Counted from the first letter of the stretch, positions 7,909 through 17,994 are shown. The stretch is DNA of 58,484 nt from Curtobacterium sp. VKM Ac-1376 (GCF_015351025.1 NZ_JADKRV010000015.1:1-58484), one strand, 5' to 3'. Program-made: numbers and translations. Notes: generated by a model not told the origin, from the letters alone.

Positions 7909-10900
7909 GTGCCAGCAGCCCCGATGATCGACGCCGTCGACGTCATCCGCTTCGTCGGGCCGCAGACGTTCGGCCGTGCACGCGACCTCGTCCGGGCCGG
8001 CCTGGTGGACGACGCCACGTGGCACGACGACGACGGCACCGTCACGGCGACCGTGTCCGGCACCGCCGACGATCCGTACGAACTCCGGGTCGACACGACC
8101 CCGGCACGTGGTGACTTCGTCCGCCCGGTCCGCAGCACCTGCACCTGCCCGCTCGGCGGCGACTGCAAGCACGTCGCAGCGGCGCTGCTCACGATCAACG
8201 CCCGTGCCCTCGCCGCGAACGCCGGCCCCGGTCCGGAAGCGCCGGCTCCGCCGCCCTCGGACTGGAGGCACGACCTCGCCCGCCTCGCCGGTGACGACGA
8301 GCAGGCGCCCGCGCCGCAGGGCACGCGCATGGGCCTGCAGTTCGAGTTGCGTGACGCGGTCCCCGCCAAGCTCGCGTCGCGCGCACGGGCCGCCGGCCGT
8401 GCACTGCCTGCGCCGTCCCGCACGGTGCGGCTCGGGGTCCGCCCGGTGATCCGCTCGGATGCGGGCAACTGGGTGCGCGGGCAGTTGACCTGGAGCACGC
8501 TCCCCTACTCGCAGAACCGCCTCGGGGTCGGCGTCGAGCAGCACGCCTGGTTCCTGCAGCTCGTGGCCCTGCACCGCGCGGGCCAGGTCGCCGGGCTGCC
8601 GACCGAGAGCGATTGGCTGCACCTCGACGACTTCCGCAGTCCGCTGCTCTGGCCGCTCCTGCAGCAGGCGGCCGCGCTCGACGTCGCGTTCGTGACCGGC
8701 AAGCGCGAGGGCGGAGCCGTGCTCGGTGCGCAGGCGCAGGTGCTGCTGGACGTCGCCCGCGACGACGACGCCGTGGTGATCGGCGCGAGCGCAGTCCTCG
8801 ACGGCCGGCCCGTGGTGCCCGGGGCAGCGCGGATGATCGGGGACCACGGCGTCTACGTGTTCCGCGAGAGCCCCGAGTTCACGGTCGCCTTCGCCCCGAC
8901 GCCGGCCCCGGTCCCCGAGGACCAGCGGCGCATGCTCCTCGAAGGCACCCGCATCACGGTGCCACGGGCCGAGGTCGACGAGTTCCTGGCCGACTGGTCG
9001 CCCCGGTTGCGCGGTGCCCTCGGGCTCGTCAGCTCCGACGGCTCGGTCGAGCTACCGGAGCGCACCCCGCCCGAACTCGTGCTGACCGCGACGTTCGAGC
9101 CCGCCCGGGCGCCACGCACCGATGACCGCGTGCACCTGCACTGGCGCTGGCACGTCGACGGCAGGAAGGACCCGGTCTCCCTGCACGGCCCGCTCCCCGA
9201 CCTGTCCGGGCTGCTGGCCGCCGACGACCCGACCGAGCCGACGAACCCAGCTGCGGCGGTGGAGTCGACCACGTCGACGGCGTCGGTCGACGACGCGACG
9301 CAGGCCGGGCCTCCCGTCCGTGCTGCTGGACCCGGAGGCGGACTGGACTGGTTCGAGGACGGCACCATCGACGGGGCCGACGTCGCGGTGTTCGCGAACG
9401 AGTTCCTGCCGGAGCTGCCGGCGCTGGGCATCCGGACCGTCGTGCAGGGCGAGCGGCTCGACTACGAGCGGCTGAGCGGACGGCCGCACATCCGCGTCAC
9501 GACCATGCCGTCGGACAAGCACGACTGGTTCGACCTCGGCATCATCGTGAGTGTCAACGGCAAGCAGATCCCGTTCACGCCGCTGCTCACCGCGCTCGCA
9601 GGTCGGCAGCGACGACTCAAGCTCGTCGACAACTCGTACCTGTCGCTCGCCGACCCCGCGTTCGACCGGCTCAAGGAGCTCATCGACGAGGCCCGCGACC
9701 TGGACGAGTGGGAGCCCGACCAGCCGATCGCCGTCACGCCGCTGCACGCCGGGCTGTGGTCCGAGTTCGACCTGCTGGCCGACGAGACCTCGCACGACGA
9801 GCGCTGGCAGGCCATCACGTCGGGGCTGCTCGGGGCGACTCCCCCGGGTGACGTGCCGTTGCCGGACACCGTGCACGCCGAACTCCGGCCGTACCAGCAC
9901 GCCGGGTACGCGTGGCTGTCGTTCCTGGTGACGCACGGCATCGGCGGGGTGCTCGCCGACGACATGGGGCTCGGCAAGACGCTGCAGGTGCTCGCGATGG
10001 TCGCCGCACGTCGTACCGCGGAGCCCGACGCACCGCCGTTCCTGGTCGTCGCACCGACCTCGGTCGTCGGCAACTGGGCCGCCGAGGCCGCCAAGTTCGT
10101 GCCGTCGCTGCGGGTGGCGACGGTGACCTCGACGTCGTTGAAGGACCCGGGGCTCGTCGCCCGGACCGCCGCCGCGTCGGACGTCGTCGTCACCTCGTAC
10201 GCCCTGCTCCGGCTCGACGCCCGCGCCTGGACCGACCTGCCGTGGTCGGCGCTGGTGCTCGACGAAGCCCAGTTCGTGAAGAACCCGCAGTCCCAGACCC
10301 ACCGTGTGGCGTCGGAGCTGCAGGCACCGGTGAAGTTCGCGATCACCGGCACCCCGCTCGAGAACGGCCTGACCGACCTGTGGGCACTGTTCCACATCGT
10401 CGCTCCTGGGCTGCTGTCCACCTGGACCCGGTTCGGCGACGACTACGTGAAGCCCCTCGCCTCGCCCGAGCTCCGCGGCGAAGCCCGTCAGCAACTGACC
10501 GCCCGGCTCCGTCGACGGATCCGGCCGCTCATGCTCCGCCGGACGAAGGAAGCCGTCGCGGCCGACCTGCCCCCGAAGCAAGAACAAGTCGTCCGGGTCA
10601 CGCTCGACCCCGCGCACCGGGAGCTGTACGAGCGGACGCTGAACCGGGAGCGCCTGAAGGTCCTCGACCTGATCGACGACCTGTCGAAGAACCGGATGAT
10701 CGTGTTCCGATCGCTGACGCTGCTGCGGATGCTCGCGCTGTCGCCGGCGCTGGTGTCCGTGGGGACGTCGGGGTCGGCGTCGTCGGACTCGCCACTGTCG
10801 CCGTCGACGCCGATCCCCTCGGCCAAGCTCGAGCTGCTGCTCGACGAACTCGAACAGCTCGCCGCCGAGGGCCGCCGCGCCCTGGTTTTCAGCCAGTTCA

Positions 10901-11322
10901 CCTCGTTCCTGCGGATGGTGTCCGACGCCCTCGACGCCCGCGGCATCGGCTACGAGTACCTCGACGGCTCCACCCGCAAGCGCCCGGAGGTCATCGAGCG
11001 CTTCCGGCAGGGCACCGCCCCGGCGTTCCTCATCTCGTTGAAGGCCGGCGGCTTCGGGCTCACCCTGACCGAGGCGGACACCGTGTTCGTGCTCGACCCG
11101 TGGTGGAACCCCGCCGCCGAGTCCCAGGCCGTCGACCGGACGCACCGCATCGGGCAGACCCGGTCGGTCAGCGTGCAGCGGTTCATCGCCGAGGACACCA
11201 TCGAGGAGAAGGTCCTGGCCCTCGCCGCCCGCAAGGCCGAGTTGTTCGCCACGATGATCGACGACGACGCCCTGTTCGCCGATGACCTGACCGCCGACGA
11301 CATCCGCTCCCTGCTGACCTGA
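7909..11322 (+). CDS. SWIM zinc-finger SNF2/RapA-like helicase
   Basis: This is a large (1,137 residues) DEAD-like helicase of the SNF2 family, expected to translocate on duplex DNA or remodel nucleoprotein. A SWIM zinc finger sits near the N-terminus with ligands C78, C80, C86 and H88 (CTC...CKH). A middle domain of about 500 residues precedes the motor. Motif I is DDMGLGKT (about residue 684), the Walker B box is DEAQ (about residue 785), the ITGTPLENGLTDLW motif III follows, and the helicase C domain ends with SLKAGGFGLTLTEAD and QAVDRTHRIGQ (motif VI). GTG 7909 is chosen from the upstream hexamer; ATG 7924 is the alternative. The cellular target is unknown. Confidence 0.93.
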   Translation: MPAAPMIDAVDVIRFVGPQTFGRARDLVRAGLVDDATWHDDDGTVTATVSGTADDPYELRVDTTPARGDFVRPVRSTCTCPLGGDCKHVAAALLTINARALAANAGPGPEAPAPPPSDWRHDLARLAGDDEQAPAPQGTRMGLQFELRDAVPAKLASRARAAGRALPAPSRTVRLGVRPVIRSDAGNWVRGQLTWSTLPYSQNRLGVGVEQHAWFLQLVALHRAGQVAGLPTESDWLHLDDFRSPLLWPLLQQAAALDVAFVTGKREGGAVLGAQAQVLLDVARDDDAVVIGASAVLDGRPVVPGAARMIGDHGVYVFRESPEFTVAFAPTPAPVPEDQRRMLLEGTRITVPRAEVDEFLADWSPRLRGALGLVSSDGSVELPERTPPELVLTATFEPARAPRTDDRVHLHWRWHVDGRKDPVSLHGPLPDLSGLLAADDPTEPTNPAAAVESTTSTASVDDATQAGPPVRAAGPGGGLDWFEDGTIDGADVAVFANEFLPELPALGIRTVVQGERLDYERLSGRPHIRVTTMPSDKHDWFDLGIIVSVNGKQIPFTPLLTALAGRQRRLKLVDNSYLSLADPAFDRLKELIDEARDLDEWEPDQPIAVTPLHAGLWSEFDLLADETSHDERWQAITSGLLGATPPGDVPLPDTVHAELRPYQHAGYAWLSFLVTHGIGGVLADDMGLGKTLQVLAMVAARRTAEPDAPPFLVVAPTSVVGNWAAEAAKFVPSLRVATVTSTSLKDPGLVARTAAASDVVVTSYALLRLDARAWTDLPWSALVLDEAQFVKNPQSQTHRVASELQAPVKFAITGTPLENGLTDLWALFHIVAPGLLSTWTRFGDDYVKPLASPELRGEARQQLTARLRRRIRPLMLRRTKEAVAADLPPKQEQVVRVTLDPAHRELYERTLNRERLKVLDLIDDLSKNRMIVFRSLTLLRMLALSPALVSVGTSGSASSDSPLSPSTPIPSAKLELLLDELEQLAAEGRRALVFSQFTSFLRMVSDALDARGIGYEYLDGSTRKRPEVIERFRQGTAPAFLISLKAGGFGLTLTEADTVFVLDPWWNPAAESQAVDRTHRIGQTRSVSVQRFIAEDTIEEKVLALAARKAELFATMIDDDALFADDLTADDIRSLLT

Positions 11323-11381
11323 GTCGCCAGCCCGCAGCCCCGCGCCACCGTTCCGCCCCGCACCACCTGGAGTCCCACCGC

Positions 11382-12164
11382 ATGACGTCCCGCCGACGCC
11401 GCAGCCGCATCACCCTGACCTCCGTCATCGTCGTCCTCGCCCTCGCGGTCGGCGGCTACGCGCTCGGCGCCACCGGCGCCCTCGGGCCCGACGTCGACGC
11501 CGACGCTGCTGGCGGGCCCGCGGCCGTGGAGACGACCACGATCGGACCGCAGGACGCGTCGTCGGGGGCGAGCCCGGCCTCCAGTCCGACCGTCACCCGC
11601 GGAACCGACGCCGACGCCGCCCGCGCTCGCACCCTGCTCGCCGACCTGCCCGTCAAGGGCAAGGCCGCCGGCACCGGCTACGACCGCACCGGCGACTTCG
11701 GTAGCGCCTGGCTCGACGTCGACCACAACGGGTGCGACACGAGGAACGACGTGCTCGCGCGCGACCTCGCACGCATCACCCGCGAGGGCCGCTGCAAGGT
11801 CCTCACCGGCACCCTCGTCTCGCCGTACACCGGTGCGACGGTCGACTTCATGCGGGGCAACACGACCTCGACGCTCGTGCAGATCGACCACGTCGTCGCC
11901 CTCGAGAGCGCCTGGCGCACCGGGGCCCAGCGGCTCACCGAGGCCGAACGGCAGGCGCTGGCGAACGACCCGGTGAACCTGTTGGCCGTCGACGGCCGGT
12001 CGAACTCGCAGAAGGGCTCCGGCGACGCGGCGACCTGGCTGCCCGCGAACAAGGTGTTCCGCTGCACCTACATCGAGCACCAGGTCACGGTGAAGACGAA
12101 GTACCGCCTGTGGGTGGCTCCGGCGGAGCGGGACGCGATGGTGCGGGTGCTGGACGCCTGCTGA
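11382..12164 (+). CDS. secreted HNH-family nuclease (DUF1524)
   Basis: This is a 260-residue exported protein. An Arg-rich n-region and a hydrophobic segment (about 10-30) form a signal anchor, followed by an Ala/Ser/Thr/Pro-rich linker to about residue 75. The rest is the DUF1524/GmrSD-type HNH fold found in many secreted actinobacterial nucleases: LDVDHNGCDTRNDVL near residue 112, QIDHVVALESAW near 166 (the histidine is the likely general base), and the NLLAVDGRSNSQKG motif near 198. Four cysteines could form disulfides. The likely role is extracellular DNA degradation. It lies 59 bases after the helicase, and no functional link is evident. Confidence 0.88.
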   Translation: MTSRRRRSRITLTSVIVVLALAVGGYALGATGALGPDVDADAAGGPAAVETTTIGPQDASSGASPASSPTVTRGTDADAARARTLLADLPVKGKAAGTGYDRTGDFGSAWLDVDHNGCDTRNDVLARDLARITREGRCKVLTGTLVSPYTGATVDFMRGNTTSTLVQIDHVVALESAWRTGAQRLTEAERQALANDPVNLLAVDGRSNSQKGSGDAATWLPANKVFRCTYIEHQVTVKTKYRLWVAPAERDAMVRVLDAC

Positions 12165-12228
12165 CGTCGGGCAGTCCGCTGCCGCTGGGCATCGGCTCGG
12201 AGGCCCGGCACGGCTCCGCCCCGCGTGG

Positions 12229-12234
12229 CAGGCT
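12229..12234 (+). promoter_or_regulatory. -10-like hexamer before GPP34 gene
   Basis: CAGGCT lies 6 bases before the ATG at 12241. It is a weak match to the consensus but has the same geometry as the other leaderless genes. Confidence 0.3.
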
Positions 12235-12240
12235 GCGGAC

Positions 12241-12906
12241 ATGGCTGAGCAACTCACGGTCCCGCAGGCGTTCGCACTCCTCCAGGTCGAGCGTGACGGG
12301 CAGCACGCGCTCGATGGCTCGACCCTCGACACCGGTCTCGCGGGGGCCGTCCTCGCCGACCTCGCGCTCCGGGGTGTCGTCTCACTGCAGGACGGGCTCG
12401 TCACCGTGGTGAACGGCGCCGCCACCGGCGACGCGGTGCTCGACGGCGTGGTCGACTCGATCGCAGCGTCGGGCACGCCCCGCAAGGCGACGTGGTGGGT
12501 GGGCCAGCTCGGCAAGCGCCCCCTGCGCGACGCCGTGTTCGCCGGGCTCGTCGAGCGCGGCGTCCTCAGCCTCGAGCAGGGAAAGGTCCTCGGGATCTTC
12601 CCCACCACGAAGCACCCGGAGCGCGACGGAGGCCCGGAGGCGCTGCTGCGGTCAGGCATCGCAGACGTCCTGGCTGGCCGCGCGGGACCCGCGCCGTTCT
12701 CCGCCGCGGTCATCGGGCTGCTCGACGCGACGAACACCCTGCGCAAGCAGTTCGGTCCGGCCGACAAGGACCTGGTCAAGGAGATCACCTCGGGCACCTG
12801 GGCGAGCCCTGCGGTGAAGGCCGTGCTCGAGGAGGTCGAGGCCGCGACGATGGTCGTGATCATGGCGGCGACCGCGGTGACGACGACCTCGATCGTCACC
12901 GGCTGA
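12241..12906 (+). CDS. GPP34-family protein
   Basis: This 221-residue protein has the hallmarks of the GPP34 family (Golgi phosphoprotein 3 fold, which in bacteria are helical proteins of unknown role): an N-terminal alpha-helical LTVPQAFALLQV segment, repeated GLAGAVLADLALRGVVSLQ and LRDAVFAGLVERGVLSLEQGKVLGIFP units (about 32-50 and 96-120), and a C-terminal helix with a hydrophobic end (about 196-221). Eukaryotic members bind PI4P. Whether bacterial members bind lipids is not established here. It is monocistronic, probably leaderless, and followed by a short 9-base tandem repeat. Confidence 0.85.
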   Translation: MAEQLTVPQAFALLQVERDGQHALDGSTLDTGLAGAVLADLALRGVVSLQDGLVTVVNGAATGDAVLDGVVDSIAASGTPRKATWWVGQLGKRPLRDAVFAGLVERGVLSLEQGKVLGIFPTTKHPERDGGPEALLRSGIADVLAGRAGPAPFSAAVIGLLDATNTLRKQFGPADKDLVKEITSGTWASPAVKAVLEEVEAATMVVIMAATAVTTTSIVTG

Positions 12907-12932
12907 GGCTCCCGAAGGCACGGCTCGGCCAC

Positions 12933-12959
12933 GCCGTTCCCGCCGTTCCCGCCGTTCCC
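12933..12959. repeat. 9-bp tandem repeat, three copies
   Basis: Three perfect copies of GCCGTTCCC occur between the GPP34 and SseB-like genes. It is too short and unspaced to be a CRISPR and is probably replication slippage in GC-rich intergenic DNA. Confidence 0.8.
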
Positions 12960-13003
12960 GCTGAGCGTGACAGCATGGCTGGTGACACCCTGGAGGGGAA
13001 CGC

Positions 13004-13420
13004 ATGAGCACCAACGAGCAGCACGGGTCGGCCTTCGGCCGTGGCGTCGATCGGACCCCGCCCTCGGCGGCCGCCGAACTGCGACGGAGGATGGCGGCCT
13101 CGCCCGCGGGGTTCCTGAGCAGCGCGGCGTGGGTCCCCTGGAAGCCGGAGGGCACTCCAGAGGCAGGCAGCGTCGCCCACGTCATGATCCGTGACAAGCC
13201 GTTCGTGCCTGTCTTCACCGACCCGGCCGAACTCGCCGCCGGCCTGCCCGGCGCCGAGGGGCGTCCGGTGCCGATGTCCGAACTCGTGTCTGCGCTGCCC
13301 GAGGAGTTCGGCATCGTGGTCGACCCCACCAGTGCGGCCGAGGCGAACTTCCTGCACGCCGACGTCCTCGCCCAGATGCGGGCGCAGATGCAGGGTGGCG
13401 TCCCGACCGACGACGACTGA
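13004..13420 (+). CDS. SseB-like N-terminal domain protein
   Basis: This is a 138-residue cytoplasmic protein. The segment from about residue 62 to 115 (DKPFVPVFTDPAEL, then a short helix, then GIVVDPTSAAEA) matches the core of the SseB N-terminal domain that is common in actinobacterial hypothetical proteins. The N-terminal 45 residues are poorly structured with an Arg/Ala helix. A GAGGGG motif lies 5 bases before the ATG. The function of bacterial stand-alone SseB-domain proteins is not known. Some are associated with secretion or immunity neighbourhoods, but no such neighbour is adjacent here. Confidence 0.75.
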   Translation: MSTNEQHGSAFGRGVDRTPPSAAAELRRRMAASPAGFLSSAAWVPWKPEGTPEAGSVAHVMIRDKPFVPVFTDPAELAAGLPGAEGRPVPMSELVSALPEEFGIVVDPTSAAEANFLHADVLAQMRAQMQGGVPTDDD

Positions 13421-13572
13421 CCCGCTCCGCCCTCAAGCGTCGGGGGCCCCGCGATCGTAGCGGGCCGCCGTCTTCACTCCCGGTCAGCCCATCAACCCAG
13501 TTCTGGGGATCGCTCATGCCGGCGTCGCCCATCAGGATGGGTCCGTCGTACTGAGCGGACGGGGGAACGACG

Positions 13573-14424
13573 ATGCCGTTGGGCGGCCCAGGACCACGAG
13601 ATTGGTCACCTCCGGAGCAGTACTCGTCGGCACCGCCGAGGAGTGCCACTCGGCGACTGCCGACGCTGCACGCACCGTCACCGCTGCTGAACGCGAAGCC
13701 ACGCAGGCGCACGAGGCCGTGGGCGTTCGCGACCCTCGCGATGCTGCTCGGCGTCGGAAGCGTCGTCATCGCACTCGTCGAACCGCAGCAGTCGGGGGCG
13801 CAGACCGGGTTCATCGTCTCGACCATCGGCATCTCCGCGATCGTCTTCGGCGTGCAGGCCATCAAGACCGCACGATGGGGCTCGGCCGTTGCGCGGGCGT
13901 TCGGTCGCGGCGGTGCGATCCTCGGCAGCGTCGGCACGGCCCTCATGGCGTACGCGGTCATCGGGTCCGCTCTGACGGGTACCGGCGTCCACCTGCCAGC
14001 GCTCTCGCTCCCCCTCGGCCGGAGCGCTTCCGTCGCCCCGGTTGCGGCCCCGCAACGCTCGGCCGTCGCGGCTCCGGTGGAGTCTGCGGCGCCAGCGGTG
14101 ACGCCGGCACCTGCCGTGCCGCCAGCTCCGACGAGTATCGAGGCCGAGCGGTCAGCCGTCGTACGGAGCGCGGGCACGCTCGCCTTCGTCATGCAGCAGT
14201 CGTTCGGTGCCGGTCCGTACCCGTCGACCCTGTCCGTCGGGATGAGCACGCCGGAGCGGATCCTGTTGCCCGACGGCACCGGGCTCGCTGCCGTTCCTGA
14301 TGGCGCACGCGTCCTGTACTCCGTCGCCCCGGACGGCTCCGCGTGGACCGTCACGATCATCGGAGCGCGGTTCGGGGCGGTGGCGACCTACAGCTCGACG
14401 ATCGGCACGGTCGAGTCGGGCTGA
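13573..14424 (+). CDS. membrane protein with C-terminal beta domain, hypothetical
   Basis: This 283-residue protein has a Pro/Ser/Arg-rich cytoplasmic N-terminus (about 1-45), three hydrophobic helices (about 51-68, 76-93 and 111-132), an Ala/Pro/Val-rich linker with imperfect AAP repeats (about 145-185), and a C-terminal domain of about 90 residues that begins with a helix (ERSAVVRSAGTLAFVMQQSF) and continues as beta strands. The C-terminal domain is probably extracytoplasmic and pilin-like in size. GGGGGA lies 5 bases before the ATG. No family is recognised. It converges with the RecB-like nuclease gene, with 11 bases between stops. Confidence 0.65.
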   Translation: MPLGGPGPRDWSPPEQYSSAPPRSATRRLPTLHAPSPLLNAKPRRRTRPWAFATLAMLLGVGSVVIALVEPQQSGAQTGFIVSTIGISAIVFGVQAIKTARWGSAVARAFGRGGAILGSVGTALMAYAVIGSALTGTGVHLPALSLPLGRSASVAPVAAPQRSAVAAPVESAAPAVTPAPAVPPAPTSIEAERSAVVRSAGTLAFVMQQSFGAGPYPSTLSVGMSTPERILLPDGTGLAAVPDGARVLYSVAPDGSAWTVTIIGARFGAVATYSSTIGTVESG

Positions 14425-14435
14425 CTTCCCGCCGG

Positions 14436-17400
14436 TCAGCGGCGCGGTTCGACGAGCTCGATGAACCGGGACAACAGGGACAGGCCTGCGATCGACGGGG
14501 GCAGCCCCGTGGTCAGCGCCGGCGAGTGCACGAGGTAGGCCGCCCACTTCGCTCGCGAGATCGCCACGTTCAACCGGTTCGGCATGAGCAGGAAGTCGAG
14601 GCCGCGCGGGATGTCCGCCGCACTCGACGCCGCCAGGGACACGATCGACACGACGGCCTCTCGGCCCTGGAACAGGTCGACCGTACCGACCTGCGTGCCG
14701 GTGAAGCCCGCGCGGTCGAGCTCCTGCCGGATCAGTGCCCCCTGTGCGTTGTACGGCGCCACCACGATGACGTCCTCGTCGGTCAGGTCGCGGGTCTGGG
14801 AACCGTCGGTCCAGGTGCGGCCGACGACGTCACCGACGAGTGTGACGACCCGGGCGGCCTCTTCAGCAGAGGACGTCGTGTTGCCCGCGTGCACGACCGG
14901 CACGGGGTGCACGCCCGCGCCGATGCCGTCGAGGTGCCGCCCGGAGACCATCGAGGCGAGCTGCCCGTCGTAGGACAGGGCCGAGACGGACTCGGTCAGC
15001 GCGGGCTCCATGCGGCGGGTGCGGGCGAGGAAGTACCCGAACTCGGACGGCAGAACGTGTTGCCCGTCGGCGAGCCAGCCGAGCGCGGACTCGTCGACGG
15101 GCTCGGGGTGCGAGCCCTGCGACACCTGGGGCAGCTGCTGGGGGTCACCGAGCAGCAGGAGCCGGGTCGCGGCCACCGACGACGCGATGGTCGGGGCGAG
15201 GGAGAACTGTCCGGCCTCGTCGACCACGAGCAGGTCGAGGGAACGGCGCTCGATCGTGGACTCGTTCGCGAACGTCCACGCGGTGCCCCCGACGACCCCG
15301 CCGGTGCCGGAGGCCTCGCAGGAGGCCAGGAACGCGGCGACCGCGGCACCGTTCTTCACGGGCGTCCACGCGGCGGCGTCGAGCTCGTCCTCGGTCGCGC
15401 CGGACTTCGGCACCTTCACGACGCGGTCAGCGGGTACGCCGGCCTTCACGACCGAGGACAGGAAGTTCTCCGACGTCGCGTGCGACTGCCCGACGACCCC
15501 GACGCGCCAGCCGTACTCGCGGACGAGTCGGGCGACGACGTTCGAGCCGACGTAGGTCTTGCCCGTGCCGGGAGGGCCCTGGATCGCCAGGTACGACCGG
15601 TCCAGGCCGAGCAGGGTCGAGACGACGGCCGACACCGTGTCGTCGCCCTGCACGGGCACGATCGGACCGCGGGGCGGCACCCGGCGCAGCAGGTCGAGCG
15701 CGGGGTCGGGCAGCATCGCCGGCAGCTCGTCGAGCACGGCCTGGCCCCACCACGCGATCGCCTCGGGCTGGGGTTTCGCGCGGGGCGGTGCCGACGGGGC
15801 GAGTGCCACGGGGAACTCGTGGTGCGGCTCACCGCCCACGGGCAGTCCCTCTTTCACGAGGACTTCGACGGCAGCACCGTTGTCCCACACGTCCACGATC
15901 ACGGCGCGCGACGAGGCGCCCTTCGACCCGGGGCCCGGTGAGGCGACCGATGGCGGAAGCGGGTCGTCGTAGACCAGGTGGGGCGTGCCTCCAGGCCGGA
16001 GCCGCGAACCGGGCGCGAGCGTCCCCGACAACCGGAGTTCCCGCGACTGCGAGCGGGCGCGCGGCAGCGTGTCCCAGTCGCGCTCGACCGACGCACGCTC
16101 CACGACCAGGACGTCACGCGTGTCGGCCCAGTCGTCGACCGGGTTGCGCAGGCGGTCGAAGTGGTCCTGCCAGAAAGTCTTGGCCTCGCGGCGGTGGTAG
16201 TCGATCGCCGCTGCGGCGAGCGCCAACGCGGTCTGGTCAGGGGTGCGGTCGAGGGCGTCGACGTCCTCGAGCTGCGCGGCCAGGGCGACGTACACCGGGT
16301 TCGGCTCGCGCTCGACGGGGATCGGTGGGACCTCGAGCTCGAGCGCCGGGTCGGCCGCGTCCGGGTCGTCGGTGCGCAGCGAGCGGAGCCAGTCGCGCAG
16401 GCGCAGGGTCGAGCGGCAGTCGTAGGCGTTGTAGTCGGCGACCTGGTCGAGCATCCGCTGCCCCTCGGCCGCGTCGCCGTTCCGGAGTTCCTCGATCGCG
16501 TCGACGTAGGCGGTGATGCTGTCCGCGGCGTTCGTGACGTCGCTCTCGCGCAGGTCCGATCCCATGTACAGCGGCTCGAGCTTCTTGATCGAGTAGCTGT
16601 GGCTGCCGACGACCAGGGCCTTGCGCACGATCGGGTACAGGTCGACCAGGACGCCGGCGCGCAGCAGGTCGTCGACGGCCTCTTCGCCGACCCCGTGCCG
16701 GGCGGCGAGCGACAGCAGGTGCGTCCGCTCGTAGGCGGCGTAGTGGTAGATGTGCATGCCCGGGTACTGCTGCCGCCGGGCCTCGATGAACGCGAGGAAC
16801 TGCTCCAGCGCAACTCGCTCGTCGCGGATGGTGTGCGCCCAGAACGAGGTGAAGTCGGCGCGGTCGTCGACCAGGCCGAACAGGTAGTCGAGGCCCCAGT
16901 GCACGCCGTCCTCGGTGTGCAGCGGGTCGCCCTCGAAGTCGAAGAAGACGTCACCGGGATCCGGCGCCGGGATCGCGTCGAGTGCGCGGGCATCGAGGAC
17001 CTCGAAACGCGGCGCTGCGGGCTGGTCCGGCCCGTCGGCGCCCTTCCGTCGGGCGTCTTCCGACTCGATCTGGAGGCTCGCCTGCCGCACCAGCCGATCC
17101 TGCGTCGCGCGGGACAAGCCCGGCACTGCCCGGGTGCGGACCGCCAGGTCGTCGATCGTCCGCACCTCGTGCTTGATCAGCTTCGCCCGTTGGTCCAGGC
17201 GCATGCCCGCGACGAGGACGAGGTCGCGGTGCTCGGCCACCTGGGTCGAGCAGATCACACAGCGCCCGCAGCTGGAGTACCGCGGGTCGCCCCACCGCAG
17301 CGACTCGTCGGCGGCGATGCGCTCGGCGATGACCCGCTGGAGTTCGGCGCGCTGCGTGCGGTACACCGGCGCGATGTCGGCGAGCTCGTGCGTGGTCGTC

Positions 17401-17930
17401 GTCCGGTCGCCGAGCACCAGGTGGACCTGCTGCCCGGTCGGGATGCCGTGCGCCTGCATCTGCTCGGCGTACGCGGCGAGCTGCAGCAGGGCGCTGATCT
17501 TGGCGTGGCGGGCGAGCTTGGTGTCGTACACCTCGTACTCGCCGCGGTCGTTGCGGATGATGAAGTCCGCGAAGCCGATGAACCCGGGCTCGTCGGCCGT
17601 CGGTGCCGCGTGGAAGGTCGGCTGGTACAGGACGTCGGCGCCGTCGGCGAAGGCCTGTCGTGCTTCGGCTGCGGCGCGTGCGTAGTCCGGCGGCGCGGGG
17701 CGGTCGAACTCGACGACGTTGCGGGTCTGCTTGAGGATGTCGAGGTAGTCGAGCTCGTGCTGGTCCCCGAGCCGAGCCGTGCGCTCGAGCATGTCGTCGT
17801 GCGCCTCGGGCAGGGCCTCGCCGCGACCGAGCTTGACGTCGAGTCGGCGCAGGAACGCCCACTCGCAGGCCGACCACGTGCTCAGGTCACTCGGGCTGAG
17901 CAGCACGTGCCCGTCGACGCCGATCTGCAT
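14436..17930 (-). CDS. TM0106-type RecB-like nuclease fused to AAA helicase
   Basis: This 1,164-residue protein combines a RecB-type PD-(D/E)XK nuclease with a superfamily 1 helicase. The N-terminal nuclease carries GFADFIIRND followed by EVYDTKLARH (active-site Asp and DTK) near residues 117-140, and a cysteine cluster YSSCGRCVICS near residue 218 that could bind Fe-S or zinc. A middle RNase H-like exonuclease segment starts with VFFDFEGDPL near residue 328. The helicase part has Walker A GPPGTGKTYV near residue 791 and Walker B VVDEAGQF near residue 905, and ends with the FQGREAVVSIVSLA and NRLNVAISRAK motifs. Such proteins are thought to act in DNA repair or defence. The start at 17930 has AAGGGGGAG upstream. 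Confidence 0.92.
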   Translation of the reverse strand: MQIGVDGHVLLSPSDLSTWSACEWAFLRRLDVKLGRGEALPEAHDDMLERTARLGDQHELDYLDILKQTRNVVEFDRPAPPDYARAAAEARQAFADGADVLYQPTFHAAPTADEPGFIGFADFIIRNDRGEYEVYDTKLARHAKISALLQLAAYAEQMQAHGIPTGQQVHLVLGDRTTTTHELADIAPVYRTQRAELQRVIAERIAADESLRWGDPRYSSCGRCVICSTQVAEHRDLVLVAGMRLDQRAKLIKHEVRTIDDLAVRTRAVPGLSRATQDRLVRQASLQIESEDARRKGADGPDQPAAPRFEVLDARALDAIPAPDPGDVFFDFEGDPLHTEDGVHWGLDYLFGLVDDRADFTSFWAHTIRDERVALEQFLAFIEARRQQYPGMHIYHYAAYERTHLLSLAARHGVGEEAVDDLLRAGVLVDLYPIVRKALVVGSHSYSIKKLEPLYMGSDLRESDVTNAADSITAYVDAIEELRNGDAAEGQRMLDQVADYNAYDCRSTLRLRDWLRSLRTDDPDAADPALELEVPPIPVEREPNPVYVALAAQLEDVDALDRTPDQTALALAAAAIDYHRREAKTFWQDHFDRLRNPVDDWADTRDVLVVERASVERDWDTLPRARSQSRELRLSGTLAPGSRLRPGGTPHLVYDDPLPPSVASPGPGSKGASSRAVIVDVWDNGAAVEVLVKEGLPVGGEPHHEFPVALAPSAPPRAKPQPEAIAWWGQAVLDELPAMLPDPALDLLRRVPPRGPIVPVQGDDTVSAVVSTLLGLDRSYLAIQGPPGTGKTYVGSNVVARLVREYGWRVGVVGQSHATSENFLSSVVKAGVPADRVVKVPKSGATEDELDAAAWTPVKNGAAVAAFLASCEASGTGGVVGGTAWTFANESTIERRSLDLLVVDEAGQFSLAPTIASSVAATRLLLLGDPQQLPQVSQGSHPEPVDESALGWLADGQHVLPSEFGYFLARTRRMEPALTESVSALSYDGQLASMVSGRHLDGIGAGVHPVPVVHAGNTTSSAEEAARVVTLVGDVVGRTWTDGSQTRDLTDEDVIVVAPYNAQGALIRQELDRAGFTGTQVGTVDLFQGREAVVSIVSLAASSAADIPRGLDFLLMPNRLNVAISRAKWAAYLVHSPALTTGLPPSIAGLSLLSRFIELVEPRR

Positions 17931-17994
17931 GCGCTCCCCCTTGCTCTCCGGTGCGCTGAAAGCCTAGGGGCGGCGTCAGACAACGGGCCGAGCT

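Noticed and set aside
12933..12959. CRISPR-like or regulatory array
   Set aside because: Three adjacent 9-base units without spacers; simple tandem repeat.
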